The notes beneath the pieces were generated by a model. It was not told the DNA's origin, did not search any database, and saw only the letters and a program-made list of their open reading frames with translations. 64,000 nt of DNA from Elymus sibiricus. Lineage: Eukaryota; Streptophyta; Magnoliopsida; Poales; Poaceae. Below are positions 45,791 through 55,017 of this stretch, one piece after another (within the stretch, counting starts at the first letter, position 1; the number at the start of each line of letters is the position of its first letter). The stretch is from the NCBI GenBank assembly GCA_039707655.1, contig CM077667.1, positions 60,293,628 through 60,357,627 of the forward strand, read 5' to 3'. The translations under genes and the position numbers were made by a program.

Positions 45791-45849
<59 letters not shown>
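45790..45849 (+). repeat. Compound (AC)n(AT)n microsatellite
   Basis: About 14 AC units pass directly into about 16 AT units. It lies in non-coding internal sequence of the minus-strand element. Confidence 0.95.
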
Positions 45850-45854
<5 letters not shown>

Positions 45855-46929
45855 TTGGAGGTACACCCTTCCTGTCAACGTTACGACCAAGAGTTATCAA
45901 TATCTTCCATGCTAAACAAATTAGCGGCGGTTCCCAAGCGGTAAAAGTAAAGGTTTACTCCCCCTCCACCAACAATCACACTCCACGGCTAGCCGCATCC
46001 ACGGGTACCATCCAAACCATCTACATTCCTGGGGGAGTTTTGTTTATATTTTTAATTTTTGATTTCGGGACTGGGAATCCCTATTACCGCCCCTCTCGTG
46101 TAAGGACGAGTGAATAAACACTCGTCATGAGAATAACCCGCTTAGCATGGAAGATACTGACCGCCCCCTATCGCTCCATGAGCGGTCCAGGCACACAAAA
46201 CAGATGTTCATTTGAATTTTTTGAGATGGCACATGCAAATTTACTTTGGAATGACAGGGTAATACCGCATATTGGTAGATATAGTGGACTCATCTGGAAT
46301 AACTTTTGTTTAAGGATTTTGATGCACAAGCAGTATTCCCGCTTAGTACAGGCGAATGCTAGCAAATAGATTGAGAAGCGGCCAGCTAGAGAGCGAAAAC
46401 GGTCATGAACATGCATTACATATAATAAACATTGACTACTAGCATGAGTAGGATATGGACACCATAAACATAAATATCATGAAGGCTATGTTGGTTTTGA
46501 TACAACTACATGTGTGAACATGTGCCAAGTCAAGCCACTTGAAACATTCAGAGGAGGATACCATATCATTATACCACATCACAACCATTTTAATGCATGT
46601 TGACATCCAAGATAAATCATTATCCACTCCTAGATACTTAAGCATGGCATGAACAACTATAATCTCTAATGGTCATTGCAAACATGTTTGTAACACCCTG
46701 GATTTTGCCCATTTCTTTTTTCTTTCGATTTTGGTCTGGTTTTGCTTTCCGTGGTTTGGTAGTCTTGGAACCTGGAAGGATCACCCTTGATTTCTCTTCC
46801 CTAGTGGCTTGCCAACCTCTAAACCATCCCAAGACCTTGTCATTTCCATCTGGAACCAATCCCAATATTCTTTTCTTGGGAATATTCCTTTTTCTATTAA
46901 AGGAATAACCCTGTTTGCTTTGGGTTCTA

Positions 46930-47110
46930 GAGGCCCATTTGTCCCAGTTCCAGAGGCCCATTTGTCCCGGTTCTGGAACCGGGACTAAAGCCCAAAACCT
47001 TTAGTCCCGGTTTGGTTACGAACCGGGACCAAAGGCCCTCCACGTGGCCGCTGCGGGGAGCCCAGGCAGGAGGACCTTTAGTCCCGGTTGGTAACACCAA
47101 CCGGCACCAA
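46930..47110 (-). repeat. Left subterminal palindromes of CACTA-B
   Basis: Units such as TTTAGTCCCGGTTTGG..GAACCGGGACC and CTTTAGTCCCGGTTGG..CCAACCGG are present. The first unit (cagttccagaggcccattt) is duplicated at the damaged terminus. Confidence 0.8.
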
Positions 47111-47491
47111 AAGGCATCCACGCGTCAGCATCTGGTAGGAGCTGGGGTTTTTGTTTTTTTTAAAGGGGGGGGGGGGCTTAGGGGGTTTTGTAGGGTTAAT
47201 TTAGGGGTTTCGTATTGTGTTAGCTAGCTAATAGAGAGAAGTGTCCTCTCTTTCTCCGTGCTTGGTCGACGCTAGCTACTATAGAGAGAACTCGACACGC
47301 TAGCTAGTAAGCAAATGAAGGAACCATTAAGTACATAAGATCGTCATGAACATATACAGAGAGAAGTGATCGACCTCTCTTTCTCCGAGAGATTGGTCGA
47401 ACAACAAGTTTTTGTATATCTATCCGACACTACTACATATATACAATATAACATCTTTTACAATCCCTAACATCATGTACCTAAGATCCAA
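47111..47491 (-). other. 3' flank of the second gene in CACTA-B
   Basis: This stretch lies after the stop of the En/Spm-Ulp1 gene and before the terminal palindromes. It has a G-run (47166-47176) and repeated tctctttctccg..ttggtcga segments, which look like a short imperfect duplication (47249-47272 and 47378-47401). No gene is seen. Confidence 0.5.
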
Positions 47492-50400
47492 TCACAAATT
47501 CGCATGGTATTCTCCGTCTTTAGGTATGACGCGGTCAAGAAAGAATCCCGCCAATTCCTCTTGAATTGCTCGTATGCGATCATGTGGTATGAGTTCATCC
47601 CGCATCTGCCAGATCTAATTTAAAGAAGGTGGTCAATACATGCATATATATGAATAAAACTCAACACAATTGATGGTAATATATAAAATAAAATTGTGAA
47701 TATTATTTACGTACTTCAAATTGTTTGTCAGAGAAGCCCCGCTCAGAGGTCGAGTGGCGAATGAACTCGGATACGTAGTATGCACATAAAGAAGTCCCTT
47801 CTTTCTGGTACAAGCACTTCACGAGAATAGAGTTCAATCAAACTGATAAGCAAGCATGGTAATGATATATTGATGAAAATTTGAATCAATTAGAGATGCG
47901 CGGAACTAGCCAGTACTACTTACTTTGGGGTGCGTAAATCGCAACTCTTTGTTTAGACCGGGAACCTTTCGGGTGAACTTCTTCCAAACCCTGGCAGGCA
48001 AAGAAAATGATTACTTGATATCAGGAAATTAACGAAAGTTGCATGCCGATATGGTCCCGGTATTGACTGAACTTACTTCTTGAGCATTGCAGTCATGTCC
48101 GCATAATTCTCGGGATCTTTACGTCTCGAGTCTAAGACAGTTACTAATGCCCCGTCAAGCTTAATGGATAGCAGAATAAAGTGGTAACTGCGCACGCATA
48201 TATAACTCATCAATTACATTACTTAACCTCAAGTAAGCGAAACCGAGTATACAGAGAAGACAGCAACACTCACTTGAAGTTGTAAGGAAAGAGTATTTCC
48301 CTTTTGTTTTGATGTATAAGGAACGACTTTAGCAAGTTCTCCTCGGTCTCTTTGATTGAGTTTCGTACCGTCCATTCATTTACGGCATCTGGGCTAATGA
48401 ACCCAACGTCGAAGATTCCTAGTTTTTTGCATTCGACGATCTTCAATCTGCATAATATAGTGAGGATAATTATATATACATGCAATGAACGAGTTGAGCT
48501 AGAGAACTATAGAAGTAATACTTACAGACAGTAGGCAGTCATGAGTTGTTTGTCGAGGGCCAGTTGATTGTATAACTAAAATAACTCCACAAATTCAACA
48601 GCCATCACGGGAAGTCCAATTAATTCGTGCTCTGGTTTCATTGCCATATACATAGTGTCTCTCCTAGACTCCCTGCAGGTTTTCATGTACCACTCATGCA
48701 ATTTGTACATCATCGTTGTTAGAGGAGGATGATCAGGTTTGCCGAGAGGCTTCCCGTGCACGTATTCATATTGTTCTTTTGTTACCTCAGCCGTTTGAAA
48801 ATTTACATCATCCCCCAAGTAATCACCAGGATTGGTACTGGGCACCATCCCCGGATGATTAGCGACGATATCGCTAGACACCTTGAGCGGGGGGCACGAT
48901 TGCTTCTCCTGTTCGCCGAGCTGGGGAATTGTTTTCCCACTTCTTTGTTCTGCTAACCTTGCATCACTAGAAGTACTTCCCGACCGCCGCGCTTCTTCAT
49001 ATGTCTTTTTAATAATCCGGACATAGTTGGAATCCGGCGGAGGCGGTGGTGGTCGCTTCAGGGCATCGATAGTGCGCTTCACTTTCACCGGATCTAGCTT
49101 CTCCTTCGGAGGTGGAGTTTTCTTTGAAAAATGGTCCCTCAGTTGGGCACGACATATCTCCTCGTTTTCAGACTCGGTCCTCTCATATGGTAACTTTTCC
49201 AGAGGCTTGAGACATGGACCGTATCTGAATTGCCTCCCGCCTCTGCTTGTACTGCTAGCCGCCGGAGCGGCAGCGTCTCTCTTCCGTCGTTGCTTACGAG
49301 GCGGAGAAGGAGGCGGAGTGCTCCGACGCGCCAGAGGAGCCGGAGTGACGGCGTCTGTCTTCCGCCGTTGCCGACGAGGCTGAGGAGGAGGCGGACTGCT
49401 CCGACGTGCCGGAGTAGGCAAAGGAGGAGGCGGAGTGCCCTCACGCATCGGAGGAGGAGGAGGAGGCGGAGGAGGAGGAGGCGGAGGCGGAGTGCCCTGA
49501 CTCGCCGGAGGAGGAGGAGGAGGCGGAGGCGGAGTGCCCTGACTTGCCGGAGGAGGAGGAGGAGGCAGAGGCGTCCAGTTTGGAAGCTTGATGTACTCCT
49601 TCTGCCATAGACATGTACTCCTCAGGGCACGAACCAGCCAATTCTCCCCTTCACCTGTAGAGTGGTCAAGCTCGAGCTCCTCAAATCCCTCCATTACTTC
49701 ATCCACCATCACAACAGCATAGCCATGTGGAATCGGATGGCAGTGAAAAGTTCCGTTGGGTTGAGGAGGTGCAACAGAGCCGACATCCGCCAATAAAGTG
49801 AGGTTCCGGCATTTCGTCATAAGCTCGCAATGTTGAGCCTCCGTGATAGTATCCACGGGGTAGCTAGGAGACGTGAAGTCAGGCTGAATGGGCTTCGTGG
49901 AAGCGACGCTGCTTCTCCGCTGAGATGGCGGGGTAGCTTCTGGGGTAGCTTCGTGCCGCTGAGATGGTTGGCCGGCAGCTCGCTGGCTCTCAGCTTGCTC
50001 TAGCTTTTGTAGTCTTGCATTGAGCTTCTGCATTTCGCTCAACTCCGCTTTCCTCTTTCTCTCCCGGCTACTGTAACCGCCTGCGTCGGGAAACCCAACC
50101 TTCCACGGAATGGAGCCTGGTGTGCCTCGTGTTCGTCCAGGGTGCTCAGCATTCCCTAGGGCCTCAGTCAGCTCGTCCTTCTCTCTGTCGGGAATGAACG
50201 TCACTTCCTGCGCTGCGGTGATATACTCCTGAAGCTTCGTGACGGGTATTGCAAGTTGCTCGTCCGTCCAATGGCACTTCCCTGTTTCAGGGTCCAAAGT
50301 TCCCCCAACCCCGAAGAACCAAGTCCTTGAACGGTCTGGCCAGTTCAATGTCTGTGGTTCGACCCCTTTAGCAATCAGGTCATTCTCAGCTTTGTCCCAC

Positions 50401-51330
50401 AACGGCCGGGCTTTGAGGTAGCCACCTGACCCCGTGTGATGGTTATACTGCTTCTTTGCAGCATTGTTCTTGTTTGTCTCTGACATTTTCTTACTCTTGT
50501 CCGATGTCTTGTAGGCCACAAATGCGGGCCAGTGATCTCTTATCTTCTCAAATCGGCCGGTGAATTCTGGAGTCTTCCCTTTGTCGACAAACTTTGATTT
50601 CAACTCATTCTTCCACCTCCTGAATAGATCTGCCATCTTCTTAAGAGCACACGCCTTGACCAGTGGCTCTATAACTAGCTTATTCGGATCCTCCTCTGGC
50701 GGTAGGGTGAAATTTGCCTTCAGCGCGGTCCAAAGATCATCTTTCTATCTATCGGTGACATAATCACCTTGAGGGGCGCCGTCCTTAGGCTTATTCCATT
50801 GCTTGATGCTGATCGGGATGTTGTCCCTAACAATAGCTCCGCACTGAGCAGAAAATGCGTCCTTGGTCCGCTTGGGTTCAATCAGATGGCCATCGTGCGC
50901 GAGTGCTGTGATCGTGAACCTTTCATCCTTGCGCAACCTCTTCTTCGGGCCTCGTCTCGTTACCGAAGTTTGGCTCGATCCGGAGGGCTATAAAAGAAGA
51001 AAGAAGAGTTAATATATGTACATACCAAAACAATTAATGCATCAATTAGCTAGTCAGCACAGGATTAATTAATATATATACCTCGCCGGACTTTGCAACA
51101 ACTCCCTCCTCCGTTCGGTCACCGGAGCCGTCATCATGGTCTCCTTCTTCCTCCGGCATTCGGTCACCGGAGCCATCATGATCATGTCCTTCCTCCTCCA
51201 TTGTTCGATCACCGGAGCCGTCATCCTCTCCTTCCAGACCATCGGTGTCATTGAGAAACGACAAGATATCACGTCCGCCGAGGATTATGTCCCCCAAGAA
51301 CTGTTCTTGTTCTTCGTTTCTTTGTTCCAT
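47492..51330 (-). pseudogene. Second gene of CACTA-B: En/Spm-type (Transposase_24-like) protein with C-terminal Ulp1-like protease
   Basis: The exon model reads 51330-51082, 50987-48526, 48447-48274, 48187-48077, 47990-47924, 47816-47715 and 47614-47492. All junctions have GT/AG and keep the frame. The ATG at 51330 follows a ttgcag acceptor. Exon order gives an acidic N-terminus with three GSGDR repeats, a Transposase_24-like domain (WPAFVAYKTS, HHTGSGGYLKARPLWDKAE), a basic coiled coil, a long Pro-rich tract (49440-49600 and on), and a C-terminal Ulp1/C48-like fold. Protease candidates are His in YHFILLSIKLDG, Asp in VTVLDSRRKDPE, Gln in CLYQKEGT and Cys in SLCAYYVSEF. The protein would be about 1,100 residues. 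Two in-frame TAGs (50747-50745 and 48578-48576) interrupt it, each where CAG would give Gln. Known En/Spm second genes encode a DNA-binding protein for the subterminal repeats; the protease part would act on SUMO or similar conjugates if active. Both roles are inferred. Confidence 0.75.
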
Positions 51331-51441
51331 AGTTTCTGCAAATATTACAACATGGCCATTAATATACAAACATGAATGTCCGACGTCCGGACCGCCTCTC
51401 TCATGAATGTCAAACAAGGGATTCTCTTAACCTTTAAGGGA

Positions 51442-51945
51442 TTTAATTAACAAAATGGCGCCATTCTGAATGTGCAGAAAATGGTCCATATTTTTCCTGA
51501 TCTCATCTACCCATCTATATGTCACGTTGTCTAGTGTCAAAGGATTCAAGAAAACCATGGCTTCATCATTAGCCGGAAGTAACAGGCGCATAATGGTACG
51601 AAGCTCTCCAAAATTGTTTCGGAACAGAGTCCCGGATAGGATAATTAATTAGCTTTTTGCTACGAAGTTCAGCAAGAGCCTTCCGAATATCGCTATTTGG
51701 AAGGCCTTTGCTGAAATTCGTAACAAAAAGCGAATTATTCTATCCGGAACTCCATTCCAAAACAACTTTGAAGAGCTTCGTAGCATCATACGCATGTTAC
51801 TTCCGGCTAATGATGAAGCCATGGATTTCTTCAATACTTTGACAGACAACGTGACATATAGAAGGATATATATATAGATGAGATCAGAAAAAAAATTGGA
51901 TCAACTTGTGCACATCCATAATGGGGGCATTCTTGATAAATCTAT
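51442..51945. repeat. Inverted duplication of a captured SNF2-family (CLASSY-like) ATPase fragment in an intron of CACTA-B
   Basis: The two arms, 51442-51690 and 51692-51945, are reverse complements with only a few bases between them, about four-fifths identical by eye. The right arm on the plus strand codes KAFAEIRNKKRIIL and then SGTPFQNNFEELRSIIRMLL, which is SNF2 motif III. The left arm codes the same domain on the minus strand (NFGELRTIMRLLLPANDEAM, WVDEIRKNMDHFLHI). The motif form SGTPFQNNFEEL is closest, from memory, to the CLASSY group. No CACTA gene normally contains SNF2 sequence, so it was captured. It lies between the leader exon (about 52740-52490) and the ATG exon (51330) of the En/Spm-Ulp1 gene. 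Transcription from the TATA box at 52762 would make a stem of about 250 bp. Confidence 0.85.
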
Positions 51946-52012
51946 GTTACCGGAGTTTTCTTCATTTAACTTGGTAAATTTGGGTGGCCTCGACAACGCT
52001 TCTAGGGTTTGG

Positions 52013-52230
52013 GGTGGCCTCGAGAGTTTATCGGGTAGGGACGGGAGGGGGTAGGAGATCGACAATGCTCTTTCTTCTATGGTTTGGGTGGCCTCGAGAG
52101 TTTATCGGGTAGGGACGGGAGGGGGTAGGAGATCGACAACGCTCTTTCTTCTAGGGTTTGGGTGGCCTCGAGAGTTTATCGGGTAGGGATGGGAGGTGGT
52201 AGGAGATCGACAACGCTCACACATACATAC
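52013..52230. repeat. Three-copy 74-bp tandem repeat next to the SNF2 hairpin
   Basis: Units begin ggtggcctcgagagttta at 52013, 52087 and 52161 and continue tcgggtagggacggg..gagatcgacaa. The units are nearly identical. They lie in the same intron just beyond the right arm of the hairpin. Confidence 0.9.
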
Positions 52231-52489
52231 AAAAAATACATCTAAAAAAATACATATATGATCCCTCACACATACATACATACATCTAAATTTTTTTTAT
52301 GAACATCTAAAAACATCTAAAAACAGCATATAAGAACATCTAAAAACATGTAAAACATCTAAAAATAGCATATATATATAACAAAAATAATAAAGGAAGC
52401 TAGGGGCAGAGGGGCACGGCGGCGGCGGCGCCGGCGGGGCGGGGCAGGGGCGCAGGGCAGGGCAGGGGCGCGGGAGCAGGGCAGGTGCT

Positions 52490-52746
52490 CACAGGGGGCG
52501 GCGGGGCACGGCGGGCGGCGGCGGGGCGGCCAGGGGCGTGGGGAGCGGCGGGGCCGTCGGGGCAGAGGGCGTCGACGGCGTCGGCGGCGGCGGCGGCGAC
52601 GTTGAGCAGCCTGACGGCGTCGACGGCGGCGGCGACGGCGAGGTGGACCAGCCTGACGGCGTCGGGGCAGGGCTCGGCGGCGACGGCGACGAGGAGTAGG
52701 GGGCGTCGGGCGGAGAAGAAAGGGATCGATTTTGGAGAAATTTCAC
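52490..52746 (-). other. GC-rich leader exon of the second CACTA-B gene
   Basis: The stretch starts about 15 bases after the TATA box and is made of CCG/GCC-rich repeats. ORFs on both strands result from its composition. No confirmed start codon for the gene lies here; the coding frame starts after the intron. Confidence 0.5.
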
Positions 52747-52755
52747 AAGTGTTGC

Positions 52756-52762
52756 TTATATA
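52756..52762 (-). promoter_or_regulatory. TATA box of the second CACTA-B gene
   Basis: On the minus strand TATATAA is followed by gcaacacttgtg. It lies about 10 bases downstream of the internal palindrome cluster, as in CACTA-A. Confidence 0.65.
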
Positions 52763-52771
52763 CACACAGCA

Positions 52772-53010
52772 TTGGTCCCGGTTGGTGTCTCCAACCGGGA
52801 CTAATGCACCCCTTTAGTCCCAGTTGGTGCCACCAACCGGGACCAAAGGTCTCTTTTCAGCAGCCCAAAGGGCGGGAAGCAGAGACCTTTGGTCCCGGTT
52901 GGTGGCACGAACCGGGACCAAAGGTAGGCATTGGTCCTGGTTAGTGGCACCAACCGGGACCAAAGGTAGGCATTGGTCCCGGTTGGTGGCACCAACCGGG
53001 ACCAATGGCC
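52772..53010 (-). repeat. Internal palindrome cluster of CACTA-B
   Basis: Five units of TTGGTCCCGGTTGG..CCAACCGGGACCAA type occur, directly upstream (minus strand) of the TATA box of the second gene. Confidence 0.85.
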
Positions 53011-53746
53011 TTGCACAGCGGCGTGGTGGGAGTTTAGTCTCACCTCGCTAGTTGATAGAGTGCCGCACCTATTTATAAGGCGCGGTGCGCCAGAGCCTTC
53101 GAGCTCCTCTCTAAAGCAGGCTTACGGGCCTAACCACTCTGTATCTGCCTGTGGGCCTACTGGGCCGTTTGCGGGCCTGAATCCTGGCCTAACTGGCTGG
53201 TTGGGTTTCTAGTCGTATTCAGGCCGTGGTGGCCCAGTAGGCGGCATTTTTTTTCAGTTTTTTTGTTTTGTTTTTTGCATTATTTATTTCTTTTGTTTTT
53301 TGCTTTATTTTTTTTAATTATTTTTGCTGTTAGGTCACAAAAATTATAAACTTTCTGTTAGTGCCATTAGTTTTCAAATTTGAATAGTTTAAATTTGAAT
53401 TCTTTTAAATTTGTGTGAATCACTAGTTTGTGAATAACTTTACTATAAAAATAGATTTTTGCGTGATTCTTTTTCCTGCTATTTAATATTACTGTGTTTT
53501 ATCACTATATTCAATTTGGTAATTTTTAGGTTATTTTAAATGTCCGTTTTAATCAAAAATAAATTTTGTTATTTTAGTTTCCTATTAAAGTTTCTAACTA
53601 AAAAATTCTTTATGAAAATTCTTTTTGCTATTAATGTTTTGAACAAAAAATACTTTGATAATTTTAGTTGCATAAATTTTATATAATTTTAGTTTCAAAA
53701 ATACTAGAGGTTTATAGAATTTTTGTTTCAAAAATGTCCGTTTTTT
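53011..53746 (-). other. Spacer of CACTA-B between internal palindromes and the satellite array
   Basis: The first part (53011-53240) is the counterpart of 27800-28020 in CACTA-A, including a cttataaatagg segment. The rest is very T-rich. No gene is seen. Confidence 0.55.
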
Positions 53747-54965
53747 GAGCTAAATGACCCTGAAATTGAAAAGCACTTCAAATGAACTCTGAAAAGGTTG
53801 AAAGTTGGTATGGTATCATCAATTCACCCACATAGCATGTGCTAAAAAGTTGAGAGGGTTACGGCGAAAACTGGATGCACTTCGTGTACGAAATGGACAA
53901 TCTCTTTCGAAGTATCAGGGTTTCGGACGAAAACTCATCTGTTACAAAGGGATTTCATTTTTTTGAACTTATTTGAACTCCAGACTTTTTGTGTGTTCAA
54001 AATGCACCATTCAAAGCCACATCATAAATTTTCAACCCTTTCTGACTTCATTTGGTATTTTTCATGCATTTACTGATTTTTTTGAGCTAAATGACCCTGA
54101 AATTGAAAAGCACTACAAATAAACTCTGAAAAGGTTGAAAGTTGGCATGGTATTATCATTTCACCCACATAGCATGTTATAAAAAGTTGAGACGGTTACG
54201 GCAAAAACTGGATGCACTTCGTGTACAAAATGGACAATATCTTTCGAAGTATCATGGTTTCGGACGAAAACGCATCTGTTACAAAGGGATTTCATTTTTC
54301 TTGAACTTATTTGAACTCCAGACTTTTTGTGTGTTCAAAATGCACCATTCAAAGCCACATCATAAATTTTCAACCCTTTCTGACTTCATTTGGTATTTTT
54401 CATGCATTTACTGATTTTTTTGAGCTAAATGACCCTGAAATTGAAAAACACTACAAATAAACTCTGAAAAGGTTGAAAGTTGGCATGGTATTATCATTTC
54501 ACCCACATAGCATGTTATAAAAAGTTGAGAGGGTTACGGCAAAAACTGGATGCACTTCGTGTACAAAATGGACAATATCTTTCGAAGTATCATGGTTTCG
54601 GACGAAAACGCATCTGTTACAAAGGGATTTCATTTTTCTTGAACTTATTTGAACTCCAGACTTTTTGTGTGTTCAAAATGCACCATTCAAAGCCACATCA
54701 TAAATTTTCAACCCTTTCTGACTTCATTTGGTATTTTTCATGCATTTACTGATTTTTTTGAGCTAAATGACCCTGAAATTGAAAAGCACTACAAATAAAC
54801 TCTGAAAAGGTTGAAAGTTGGCATGGTATCATCATTTCACCCACATAGCATGTTATAAAAAGTTGAGAGGGTTACGGCAAAAACTGGATGAACTTCGTGT
54901 ACAAAACGGACAATCTCTTTCGAAGTATTAGGGTTTCATACGAAAACTCATCTGTTACAAAAGGC
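53747..54965 (-). repeat. 338-bp satellite array in CACTA-B (Afa/pAs1-like), about 3.6 units
   Basis: The anchor gagctaaatgaccctg occurs at 53747, 54084, 54422 and 54760 (spacing 337, 338, 338). The sequence is the reverse complement of the CACTA-A array and lies in the same place relative to the transposase 3' end. The two identical 90-codon ORFs at 54142 and 54480 are products of the repeat. Confidence 0.9.
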
Positions 54966-55017
54966 ATTTCATTTCTTCACATGTAACAGCAATGATATAG
55001 TTGTGGAGAGAAAGTCT

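Larger units (their letters stand above)
43836..46688 (-). mobile_element. Minus-strand Athila-like Gypsy element, 3' part
   Basis: Read on the minus strand, internal sequence (46688-45244) leads to a purine tract (AAGCTTGGGGGAG) and the 3' LTR (45243-43836). It belongs to the same family as the element at 32897 but lies in the opposite orientation. Its 5' part is displaced to the right by the long-LTR element that begins at 46689 and lies outside the window. No coding region remains here. Confidence 0.8.

Noticed and set aside
49230..49610. Arg-rich ORF on the plus strand
   Set aside because: It is the complement of the Pro-rich tract of the minus-strand CACTA-B gene; composition alone explains it.
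52485..52817. ORFs on both strands around the CACTA-B leader
   Set aside because: Same reason: GCC-rich composition and palindromes; the coding frame of the gene starts after the intron.
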